Below, piece after piece: positions 20,441 through 29,700 of a DNA stretch of 64,000 nt. This DNA is from Symsagittifera roscoffensis (taxonomy: Eukaryota > Xenacoelomorpha > Acoela > Convolutidae). The notes below the pieces were generated by a model. It saw nothing but the letters and a program-made list of their open reading frames with translations. It did not search any database and had not been told where the DNA came from. The position numbers were made by a program, and so were the translations under genes. The stretch lies in assembly GCF_963678635.1 (NCBI RefSeq), contig NC_087068.1:50613724-50677723 (forward strand), written 5' to 3'. Position 1 is the stretch's first letter. The number at the start of each line of letters is the position of its first letter.

Positions 20441-22627
20441 TCAAGTCCTCCAGATCCACATTGACTGATAAGTGTCTGCCAGGGTTCGCGCCGTCTTCTT
20501 TGACCTTGTGGCGGTTACGGTCAGACCTGCCAAGAGCATAGGGGGTATCAGATTCTTTTTTTCTCCCCCTGTCAGCGTTGTACTATCTCCCTGTCCGCTC
20601 TCGCCTGAACGACCTGCGCTCGTTAAAGAGGTCACCACTGCGCTGGCTCTTGACTTCACCACTCTCGGGTTCATGGCTCGACTTCCTGTTTTCCCTTTTA
20701 GTCGCTTCAGCCCTTTCCTGGTTCGTCTGACAGGTAATTTCTTTGCAACATGCTGATCATCGGCACTGTCTTCTGTTACTGACTCTGTCAGAACATCCGA
20801 CTCCATGGAGCTCACTATTTTTTCTAGGACCTCACGCATGATGGGTTGGTTCAATCCCACCTTCATTATGGACTGCGTCCCATATCGCCTTATCACGTCC
20901 CAAGATTTCTCCATGAAGTTTACTCGGCTCCAGATTGCTCCTGTCTTGCCTTCCAACTCCATTTGATATCTTTCCCATTCTTCTTCTGGTAATGTGCTGA
21001 GGAACGATATCTTCATTGACTCTTCGATTTTCCTCCTCCTTGGTGATTCATAAAGCAGTTTCTGCGGATCCCTGCTTCGGCACTCTCTAGCCTGGCTTAT
21101 TGGGTCTATCGGAGATAGATCGGCCGACGCCTCTTTTGTAGGAGACATGAAGGACGATGGTGCCATCAACAATAAACTCCCATCGACTTCCCCATCGTCG
21201 TCTTCACTGAACCGGTATTCTAGCAAGTCCCTTTCCAACGCTCCTAGATCGGTCTCTCCCGGTTTCTCCGTCTTACTTCCGGTCCCGTCATCGTTATCGT
21301 CCTGATCCATCAATTCATCGTCGTCCGCATCAGGTACGGCCATGTCTCCTGCATGATAAAACAATTCATCATCGACCAGGAACTCTACCAACTCCTCGCC
21401 ATGTGGGGCCAGGTCCTCTATCGTTATATATGAGCCTCCTCTGCTCTCCCTTGCCACCTCCAGTATCACCACTTTCGCTTCTCCTGACCACTTCAGTCTC
21501 GATAAGTCATCCGCGGGAGAATATACTTCGTTCCACGTTTCAGCCGAGACCTCTGGTCTCCTGGAGGGTAGTGCTTTGATCTTTTTCCTGCTCCAGGCAT
21601 CGGGGAATGAGAAGTCGAACGTATGCGCGGCAGCAACGTTCCAGCTGATGAAGCGCGGCTCCATCCCTCCACTCCACTTCAGCATTCTCTTCTCTGCGTC
21701 ACGAGCTGCTCCGATACGAGGGGCAGTGATGGGAGATGTGACTCCCAACAACATCCTCCTTATCGGTGGATATCGATGGCATTGGTCCGGCAGCGGCCTG
21801 GACCCAGGAAGCCATGTCTGTTGATTCTCTTTCGCATGGGCATAGGCTCCCGGCAATTGAGGTACTCCCACAGCCTCTCCTGTATCCTTCATCACTGGTC
21901 TCAAATTCCAGAGTTTTGGGTTAAACTGGATGTGGGACAGATCCTCACGGCCCATTCTGCATTTGAAGTGGTTGTTGAAGTCCATCAACACCCAGCCTGG
22001 CTCTGCTATTCTTCCGAACAGCCTATCGTCGCTAGCCAGCTTCCTCAGTTCACTCTGTTCTACCCAATTCAGCACGGAACAATCCACTACTGAGACCAGG
22101 TTGACGTACAACACTGAATTCCTGTACGCTTTAACTTGCACATCCGGGAACGCAAAAGACATCACCGGTCCATACACCACTGTGACGAATTCCCTCAGTC
22201 CGTGGACCAGAGCCAACGGATCAATCCGCATCATGACAGCTAAGTCTGTTAGTAAGGGCATGCCACAATACTGCTTACATTCGCCTGCGTTCGTCGCCAC
22301 CTTGTCCTCTCCTGTGACGCTTCTGTTCTGTTGCAAGAGGTATTGAAGCAGGAGAGTCCTCCAGTCTTTCATCTTCTTGAGCGAGGCGGTTTCCAACTGT
22401 GCATTGAACTCACGACTGGGTCCCTGTAGTTGTTCAGGGTAACGTAATAGCACAAGCAAATCTCCCAGTCGACCATAGGTCATGGCAATCAGAGTCAGGA
22501 GTCCGTCCAATCTCAAATCTGCCAACGCTTGGGTAAAGAGGTTTGCCGGTCCTTTGTCACGTATAAGTCTAGCACCAGGCCAATCGACAACTTCCTGATG
22601 TCTTTGACGAAGCTCGCGATCAGGTTC
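20441..22627 (-). CDS. Giant-element ORF3, about 700-aa protein of unknown function in the -1 frame
   Basis: The frame is open from 22627 (after a TAG at 22628-22630) to 20441 and overlaps the end of ORF2 by about 113 nt in the -1 frame. There is no ATG near the overlap. Residues before and after the ORF2 stop (QALADLRLDGLL) read as continuous protein, and the first in-frame ATG is only at 22483. Expression as a -1 frameshift extension of ORF2 is therefore the simplest reading, though no canonical X XXY YYZ heptamer is present in the overlap. Features: an acidic segment DADDDELMDQDDNDDG near residue 400, then a basic Lys/Arg-rich C-terminal part with KGLKRLKGKTGSR. No catalytic motif, signal peptide or membrane segment is recognised. 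Confidence 0.75.
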   Translation of the reverse strand, partial: EPDRELRQRHQEVVDWPGARLIRDKGPANLFTQALADLRLDGLLTLIAMTYGRLGDLLVLLRYPEQLQGPSREFNAQLETASLKKMKDWRTLLLQYLLQQNRSVTGEDKVATNAGECKQYCGMPLLTDLAVMMRIDPLALVHGLREFVTVVYGPVMSFAFPDVQVKAYRNSVLYVNLVSVVDCSVLNWVEQSELRKLASDDRLFGRIAEPGWVLMDFNNHFKCRMGREDLSHIQFNPKLWNLRPVMKDTGEAVGVPQLPGAYAHAKENQQTWLPGSRPLPDQCHRYPPIRRMLLGVTSPITAPRIGAARDAEKRMLKWSGGMEPRFISWNVAAAHTFDFSFPDAWSRKKIKALPSRRPEVSAETWNEVYSPADDLSRLKWSGEAKVVILEVARESRGGSYITIEDLAPHGEELVEFLVDDELFYHAGDMAVPDADDDELMDQDDNDDGTGSKTEKPGETDLGALERDLLEYRFSEDDDGEVDGSLLLMAPSSFMSPTKEASADLSPIDPISQARECRSRDPQKLLYESPRRRKIEESMKISFLSTLPEEEWERYQMELEGKTGAIWSRVNFMEKSWDVIRRYGTQSIMKVGLNQPIMREVLEKIVSSMESDVLTESVTEDSADDQHVAKKLPVRRTRKGLKRLKGKTGSRAMNPRVVKSRASAVVTSLTSAGRSGESGQGDSTTLTGGEKKNLIPPMLLAGLTVTATRSKKTARTLADTYQSMWIWRT

Positions 22628-25600
22628 CTAGATGCCTTCGGATAGCACGTCGATAGGAAAGATGGCGTCCATCCCACTCCCATTCCACCCAAGATAGCAT
22701 CTGATCGTTCATACTGTGCCTTCGTGGCCAGCACGTCAGCTTGGAACTTGTCCAGCGACATCGTGTTTACGTCTTGCATCAGTTTCAACATCTTGCCTCC
22801 AGCCAACTCCCGGGCATTAAGTAGATTCTTCAGATACGCGTGTATCTCTTTAATTATTGCCGGCGCATGCTCAAACGCGTCCTCACCCAAGGTGCACAGC
22901 CTCGGTGACAGATACAACCATATGTTGTTGTGTGGCTTCGTACGCAAAGCCATTGCCATGAGGTCCTCCTCTGCTGACGTCATATTCTTTCTGATCATCC
23001 TTCCCTGCTCATTCTCTGCATGATCCATCTGTCTGAACCAGAGATCATCAGCCACCTGTTGTACTAACAGATGATCGTCACCTACCCCTGGTCTTAGCTT
23101 CAGTAATCTTGCGAAGTTGGACAGCTCCAACCCCAGAACTTCATCTAGCACCAACCGAGTTGTGCTACAATCTCTGAGCCCCTGTATGGCATTCGAAATG
23201 TCAGCCCAAAGGGCGGGAAGCTCAGATCGGGACGGATAGTAATTGTCCGGGTCCACCACTCTGTTTGGGGCAGGAATTATCACGTTAAATATCCCCTCTG
23301 CTATCGTCGTGACCATTGTGTACACAAATTGAAGGGGTTCAGGCAACGCAGCGTAGCCTGGTGACAATACGAAGATCACCTTCACCACATTCATGGTGAA
23401 ACGTTGTCTTGCTGCTGCCTCTACCTCGGCCATCGCCGAGAGCAGTGTCATTATCGCCTCCCCTATAACTTCGTTACTCGGGATCGATCCATCCGTCAGA
23501 CGTGACAATAAGCCTCTGCTTTGTAGATGATCATTTGAGCCTGCAACCACTATTACCTGCGGCTCCATGCTGACCACTCTCCGTACACTTATCATCATGC
23601 CTATCGCCTGTCCCCAGTCCAGTTTAGGCGCCGTTAAGAAAATCACATCGGGCCAGAATAGAGAACGGGGCGTGTAGAGATAATCGGAGCCGGCCACAAC
23701 CAGATATTTGGCAGCCTTCATGTCCAAGGGGTCATAAGCTGCAAAAAGGCCATCGCCTATTGGGGCCTTCAGGTTCCCGTATCTCTTATCGTCTCCAACC
23801 ACTGTTGTAGTTCGGGGGTAATCCCTCGAATACTCGCCCGGCGTCTGACCGGGTGGTTTAGCGAATTGTCTGTACATCTTGTGATGTTTGTTATTGGGCT
23901 TGTTCTCCGTCTGGAACTTGCCCTTGCGCACAGGTGGTGTCCTTTCCCGGGTCCTATCTCGAACGTCGGTGAGCGACCGGGTGTTTAAAGGTCCAAAGGT
24001 ATTGTCATGAGGTAATCCATCCAGGTCTACATGTCGGAGTGAGGTCGAGGAGCTGAATTTCTCCTGCTCTGCTAGCAGCCAATCCACACCCGGTATCCGA
24101 TAAAGTCGCGACACTGTGGGACTTTCACCGCCAGTCATTCTCATCGCATCCTCCCGACACGTCAAGGTATTCATATTCAACTTCGCCGACATGTCCGTCT
24201 TATACTGACCCCAATGACTAGGATCTGATCTATTCCAAAGCAGCCTGCTGCCTGATTCGATTCCCTCCGCTGGCACGGTACTTGTAGACGGTCCTGCTGT
24301 CGAAGCAGGATTTGTCGTGGCAGGCGAATCGTTCCTCCTAGACGCGGTCTGGGAGTTATTCCTGTTGTTCTGTTCCACCGATCTGCCGAGTCGGCTTCCA
24401 ATCGATTGCGGCCTGGGAGGAGGAGCAGTCCCTAGCCTGTCTCTCACGTTCGAGCTCGGAGCGACGGTTGCGGCTCCAACCGTCTCCGTTGCCAAGGGCC
24501 CTAGACGGTTGGCGAGGGATTCGGGCACGGTTGCCCTTATTCTACTCCCTCCGGTCGAATTGGTCCGAGCCAAAGAACCGGTCGCCCTCGACTCTTGCTC
24601 CGCTTCCCTCAATTGCGTCTGAAACACATCATTAATCCAATGCCTCCCTCGTTGGGTATTGAAGTGCACTCCATCTTTAGTGAGCGCGATGTGGTCAGTC
24701 ATGCGCAGCATATTTTCGAGATCCAGGAGTCGCAACTCGCCAGGGTTGTTTCTCACCAGACTGCGGGTCATTTCATTCCACCGCGTCACGTTGCCATTCA
24801 TGAAATCTGCAGCTATGGTGCCCACCAAAGGATTTGGTGGTATCGTGCACAGGATCACGAGTTTGGGTCTGTACTTTTCTTTCAATTCGTTCAAGAGACA
24901 CACCAATAGAGGTTCCCACTTGTTCTCCGGAGTCACGGGGGCTCTCGAGACGTCATTGGTCCCCAGCATTATTATTAATGTATCCAAATGATCCTCGCTC
25001 TGGAACTCCATCATTTTGATGACCTGAGCCACTGAGGCTCCTCCAAAGGACAGAATGGTAGTCTGACCATAGACGAAGATCTCATTCAGATCTCTCACCA
25101 AACTGTCTCCAATGATCAAATGGCGACTCCCTGGGGGAATTACCTGGTCGTTCGTGGCGGGGTTCCAGCTCATGTCATTCAGGCAGGCTCGAGGATGCTC
25201 GGCTGGCACTTGCGTGAACTGATGACGTGCCATCAGATTCTTCCTGATGTCTACCACGCGAGACTTCTCAAAGACTCCACCAGGCGCAGAACACGCTATC
25301 GTGCGGGTTGTTCGCTCCGAGCTATTTGATGAATGATCACGACGTTGGGAAGGAACGATCCTAACCAGTGTCCACTCAGTGCCTCTGTTGATCTCATCCA
25401 TCGCGGCTCTGGCCACTTGGTTAAATGATTCCTGAAATTGAGGAGCTAGATAGGTGTCAGAAGGGTCTGGTATCGTAAACCTCTGACTCGAAGCAGACGG
25501 TCGTGTCTGCTGAGGAGCCTCGGGCCTCCTTGATGCACGCAAATCCAGAACCTCAGGTCCTCTCGATGCGCACAGCTCCTGCGCTGTTGTCCTGGGGCGT

Positions 25601-26313
25601 GTGTCGTTAGATCCCTCCGAGGCTCTCATGCTCGCCAGAATTTCCGGTGACGCTTGGCTCACCTTCGCCATATACAGCTCCTTCAGGTGCTTTATCTCAT
25701 CCTCCTTGTAGGCCACCTGCAGATCTTCAAATTTCTTTTTCCATTCGTCTCTCTCTCGAGCTATCGCCCTGTACTCCTGAAGTTTGGCACACAGCTCACT
25801 CTGATCTCTCTCCTTCTTCTCCAGTGTCTCAATCGTCTCCGACGTCTGGATCTCTATCTCGCTCACTCTCACTCTCTTTAGGGGAGGAGCAGCTGTTGGA
25901 GAGTCGACAGAGTGTGACGGGCCCTGCCCATCACGTTGTCTCTTCGCTCCAATGAGTGGCTGCGCAGGTTGGACGGGCAAGGGCATCTCACCTAGCCGGT
26001 GGTCCCTTTGCTCACCTAGTCCTGGCTCACGAGCCAGGTCGTGGCCAGACATCTCTCCGCGCCTCCATCTCATCAATCGGTTTCGGCCTCTCTCGGCGGT
26101 GCCGGACTCACCGAAGGCCAACATCAACACGACTTCTGTAGGGCGATTCCCTCGACCCTCTCTTCCCAGTGCATTGAGGAGTGCGACCACAAACATCGCC
26201 AACCCCGGGTCTTCTCGTGTAAAATCACAATCGATCAGCCGCTGATAGATCTCGTCTAGAGTCGCTCCTAGACTCGCTGAGAGGAATTCCATGAGTTCGT
26301 TCGTGTCACCCAT
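22513..26313 (-). CDS. Giant-element ORF2, 1266-aa protein with SGNH/GDSL hydrolase domain
   Basis: Start chosen at the ATG at 26313 (MGDTNELMEF, context AAAGAAATGG); upstream codons lack ATG. Residues 155-215 are a likely coiled coil (TLEKKERDQSELCAKLQEYR). Residues 395-570 form an SGNH hydrolase: block I LIIGDSLV (Ser404), block II FGGAS, block III MLGTNDVS and block V DGVHF (Asp547, His550). All catalytic positions are present, so an esterase-type activity is expected. Residues 580-870 are low-complexity Ser/Thr/Arg. Residues 868-1050 look like a second, degenerate SGNH fold (VVAGSD, VVAGSNDHLQSRG) without the Asp-x-x-His. The substrate is unknown. Esterase domains occur in ORF1 of some non-LTR elements; one in a separate ORF downstream of a gypsy-class pol is unusual. 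The 3' end overlaps ORF3. Confidence 0.85.
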   Translation of the reverse strand: MGDTNELMEFLSASLGATLDEIYQRLIDCDFTREDPGLAMFVVALLNALGREGRGNRPTEVVLMLAFGESGTAERGRNRLMRWRRGEMSGHDLAREPGLGEQRDHRLGEMPLPVQPAQPLIGAKRQRDGQGPSHSVDSPTAAPPLKRVRVSEIEIQTSETIETLEKKERDQSELCAKLQEYRAIARERDEWKKKFEDLQVAYKEDEIKHLKELYMAKVSQASPEILASMRASEGSNDTRPRTTAQELCASRGPEVLDLRASRRPEAPQQTRPSASSQRFTIPDPSDTYLAPQFQESFNQVARAAMDEINRGTEWTLVRIVPSQRRDHSSNSSERTTRTIACSAPGGVFEKSRVVDIRKNLMARHQFTQVPAEHPRACLNDMSWNPATNDQVIPPGSRHLIIGDSLVRDLNEIFVYGQTTILSFGGASVAQVIKMMEFQSEDHLDTLIIMLGTNDVSRAPVTPENKWEPLLVCLLNELKEKYRPKLVILCTIPPNPLVGTIAADFMNGNVTRWNEMTRSLVRNNPGELRLLDLENMLRMTDHIALTKDGVHFNTQRGRHWINDVFQTQLREAEQESRATGSLARTNSTGGSRIRATVPESLANRLGPLATETVGAATVAPSSNVRDRLGTAPPPRPQSIGSRLGRSVEQNNRNNSQTASRRNDSPATTNPASTAGPSTSTVPAEGIESGSRLLWNRSDPSHWGQYKTDMSAKLNMNTLTCREDAMRMTGGESPTVSRLYRIPGVDWLLAEQEKFSSSTSLRHVDLDGLPHDNTFGPLNTRSLTDVRDRTRERTPPVRKGKFQTENKPNNKHHKMYRQFAKPPGQTPGEYSRDYPRTTTVVGDDKRYGNLKAPIGDGLFAAYDPLDMKAAKYLVVAGSDYLYTPRSLFWPDVIFLTAPKLDWGQAIGMMISVRRVVSMEPQVIVVAGSNDHLQSRGLLSRLTDGSIPSNEVIGEAIMTLLSAMAEVEAAARQRFTMNVVKVIFVLSPGYAALPEPLQFVYTMVTTIAEGIFNVIIPAPNRVVDPDNYYPSRSELPALWADISNAIQGLRDCSTTRLVLDEVLGLELSNFARLLKLRPGVGDDHLLVQQVADDLWFRQMDHAENEQGRMIRKNMTSAEEDLMAMALRTKPHNNIWLYLSPRLCTLGEDAFEHAPAIIKEIHAYLKNLLNARELAGGKMLKLMQDVNTMSLDKFQADVLATKAQYERSDAILGGMGVGWTPSFLSTCYPKASRNLIASFVKDIRKLSIGLVLDLYVTKDRQTSLPKRWQI

Positions 26314-26755
26314 TTCTTTTCGTGTTGATTCTTGTTGTCGTGTCGTGTAATTTCTTTCTGTCTCCTCTGATTCAGTGTTCAGTAAACAATTTTCGATCAA
26401 TCAAGATCTAAAAAACAGGTCGCGACTTAGAACCATCATTTTTGGATGCAACATCAATCAATTCTTTAAAACTCTCCATTGAAATTATCTTCACAATTCT
26501 GATTTAAAATTTAGCACCAAGGTGGATCGTCCACCTTTATCTTTGTCAGAGTAGCACGAATAAGCGCTGTCACCTTGATGACACAAACATAAAACATATC
26601 ATAACAATAACATAACATAAACACATAAACATCACACACCTATACTATCATATAAAAACCTAATCCCTAATACTGTACCTAAAACCTAACCTAAAACTTG
26701 ACTCTAATTCTTATCGAGCAACTTAACAAAAACCACTTATCGCCGAGCGCAATCC
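26314..26755 (-). other. Spacer between gag-pol and ORF2 of the giant element
   Basis: 443 nt without coding character and more AT-rich than the ORFs. It contains a perfect hairpin AAGGTGGA-tcg-TCCACCTT (26519-26537) and, on the minus strand, TGTTTTTTAG (AG at 26409-26408), a good 3' splice site 95 nt before the ORF2 ATG. Production of ORF2-4 from a spliced subgenomic mRNA is an inference. Confidence 0.45.
26519..26537 (-). promoter_or_regulatory. Perfect hairpin in the gag-pol/ORF2 spacer
   Basis: Eight perfect base pairs (AAGGTGGA with TCCACCTT) closed by a three-base loop. It may act in RNA; no terminator role is expected in a eukaryote. Confidence 0.4.
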
Positions 26756-29700
26756 TTAGCATATACTCAGATAGTATTTTTTATGTAAGTAAACTTCTAT
26801 GTCAGTCTCTGAAAATATCACATGCACAAGAGCGTACAACTCTCTAGGGTGTAGCTTTCCCCTATTAGGATCGTATACTGGCAACGAGAGAGAGGTCACA
26901 CCTCTCTCAACCAGGAAATCCCTAAGTCGAGTCAAGGCCAATACCAAGCTCTCCGGATTCACATGTTGCCTATCAGTAGCTTTCGTAACCAAAAAACACA
27001 AATATTTCCCTGGTATCTGTGATGCAACAGGGGGCAACGCTATCATTCCTCCTACACCAGGCCTCTGTTTCCACAAAAACTCGATATTCTTGTACTCTCT
27101 TTTAAAGTCGGCCGCTAGTGCTGTTTTGAAGCTTACGTCCGCCGTTATCGCTATGGCGCACGTGCGTTCCGTGAGTATGAAATCGCTGTCCGTTATGACG
27201 ATATTGTTCGAATAGTGGTTCGGTAGATCAAAATACGATTCAAAGATTCGTCCAAAAGGTGGTTTCTTAGCATTCTCGCCCTCTGTCTCTAGTTCTCCGG
27301 TTTCTCTTGCCGATTTCAATTTTTTTATTATGAGGTTTTCGGTGTGGGTGAGTCCTACCCCCACTCCCCGGACAAAAATATCCATCGACGTCCCCGTCGA
27401 TCGCCCAAAGTCTAGGAGACCGAGGTTGGATTGTGGAACACGTAGAGGACCATCTGGGGCGACCCAGTTGGACTCGGTATTGTCATGACTGATGTATTTG
27501 ACGCCGTCTCTATCGACGTCCTGAATCGTCAGGATCGTCTCTTTTGGATCTGTCGGCAGATCGTGGAGCCATTCGAGCACGCGCAAGTTTGTTAGTTCTT
27601 GCTCATGAGTCTGTTCCGCTTCTGGTTCGAACTCCACTTCCGGTTCTGATCGATCGTCGATCCAATCTTGATCCATATCGTTCACAAGGTCGATTTCCCC
27701 TAGCATCGCCACTTCGTCCAGTCCCACCAGCGAGTCTATGACATCACTCACTACTATCCTGTCTACAACGAAGTCCTCGCCATACGGATTGTATTTCTTC
27801 TGGTTTTTTCCTTTCTTGCTTTGGCGTGTTTCCATGGTGAGAGGAAAGTCAGGCTGTATTCCTTTGTCAATTTCGGTTTGTTCCGGGCAATCCCAGTCTT
27901 CTTCGGCATAGGGTAGAGTTTCATCGTCCACCTCTACTCGCTCAGTCAACTCGAGATCCAGTGGTAGATCGCAATCGTCCACCACCTCATTCCCGTCGTT
28001 CTTGTCGCGAGTACCCCTCTCATTCACTTCACAAGCAGGATCCACAATTAAATAGTCTCCCTCTTGCATGTCCGCTGGGATGCACCAATCCTCTGACGAG
28101 GCATTGTGCGGTTTGATATTCTCGTAATGAGCCGCTCTTCCAGTGCTCAGCCGATAAAAACGACCTCCTTGATGCACCTCTGTTATCTGAAATGGACCAC
28201 GCCATTTCTTTAATAGTTTCTTGGTTCCTTTTGGTGGAACCACTTCCTGGAACACCCAGACGTAATCGCCAACTGAGTAGGCTTTTGCATCGGCTGTTCT
28301 TTTATCAAACCTCCTTTTTTGTCTAATTTGCGCCTGTTGCGTATTCCTCCAGCATAAGTCATTAAGGTCCTGCTGTCTTCTAATAACGTCCCGCACGTAC
28401 GTTTGCGGTGCTGTCCTCTTCCCTTCATATTCAGGGTAGAAGAACGTTAATGGGAGTGGTTTTTCGTGACCCGTCAGCATCATATGTGGACTTATTCCCG
28501 TGGTGGAATGCTCCGTGCTGTTGTAAGCACCCATCACTTGCGGCAAGTGCTTGTCCCAGTCATCCATGTAGCGTGAGCAGTAGACTCTCAACATGGATAC
28601 CAGTGTGCGATTCTGCCTCTCGACTAGGCCATTCGTTTGCGGGTGATAAGTGGTCGAGTGGGCCTGAGCTACCTGCGACCTTTTCATTAACTCTTTTGTG
28701 AGATCACCTACGAATGCTTTGCCATTGTCCGATTGGAACGTGATGGGGCAGCCATGCCTTGCTATCCACACGTTTATCAAATGATCGCATGTTTCTTCTG
28801 CCGATGCTGTCATGCAGGGTGCTGCCTCCGCATACTTCGAAAAATGGTCGATCATTACCAGCACCTGATTATAGCCCGTTGCTGTCATGCAGATTTTCTG
28901 ATGATCAATTTGCACCACTTCGTTGAAACCTGACGATTCTATTGACTGTAGGGGGAACCTTAGTTTCCTGGGATCCTTTGCCTGTTGACAAGACAGGCAT
29001 GCGGCTATCCATTTCTCACAAGCCTTCTTCAATCCCGGCCATTCGAATCGTTTTTGTATCCTGTTATACACTTTGTCCACGCCTTGATGTCCCATCTGAT
29101 CATGTGAGCGAAAGAGCAATTCGGTCTGGTACAACTGTGGTAACACTATTGAATTGTATTTATAAAGGACCTTGTCCTCCTCCTTGCGCTTACAGGCTAC
29201 GATTCCGTCCTTATTCAGGTACAACAAGTCTTTCCTCTTCAGGTAAAATTGCTTCAGGATTTTGTAGCTGTCTTCTTCCAAGTCTCCCTTGTCAGGTGCT
29301 CCATTCTCGATCCATCTTTTCAGACTGCTCGTCATTCTATCATTTCGTTGAGCCCTCAGGAGATCCGACAGCCTGTACCTGGCTTTCAAATACGTCTTCA
29401 CCACGTTCATTTGCCCACTCATTATCTCCGGAGCATGAGCATCGTCCATCAACTTGACACACCATATCTTTTTCAAAGGCGTCGCTTCTTGCACAGATGG
29501 TTCCAGATTGGTACGGACGACCGTACCATGTGGCAGCAATCTGGTTGGGCGTTTTGAAACTGCTATCAGCTCGAGCTCGTCTGCGGCATTATCTACCACA
29601 GTGCCCTCTTCATCTGAGGTGTATCTGTCCCTGTCTGGATCCTGATGTGTTTCTCGGTCCAGCCCACGCTGCTTCCAGTCTACCAATAAGGAGTGGATTG

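Noticed and set aside
17545-22627. ORF3 or ORF4 as an envelope glycoprotein
   Set aside because: No signal peptide, no hydrophobic membrane anchor, no furin-type cleavage site and no Cys pattern of fusion proteins.
22513-22627. Canonical -1 slippery heptamer at the ORF2/ORF3 overlap
   Set aside because: All codons in the overlap were checked; no X XXY YYZ heptamer is in the ORF2 frame. TCT TTA CCC is only a loose match.
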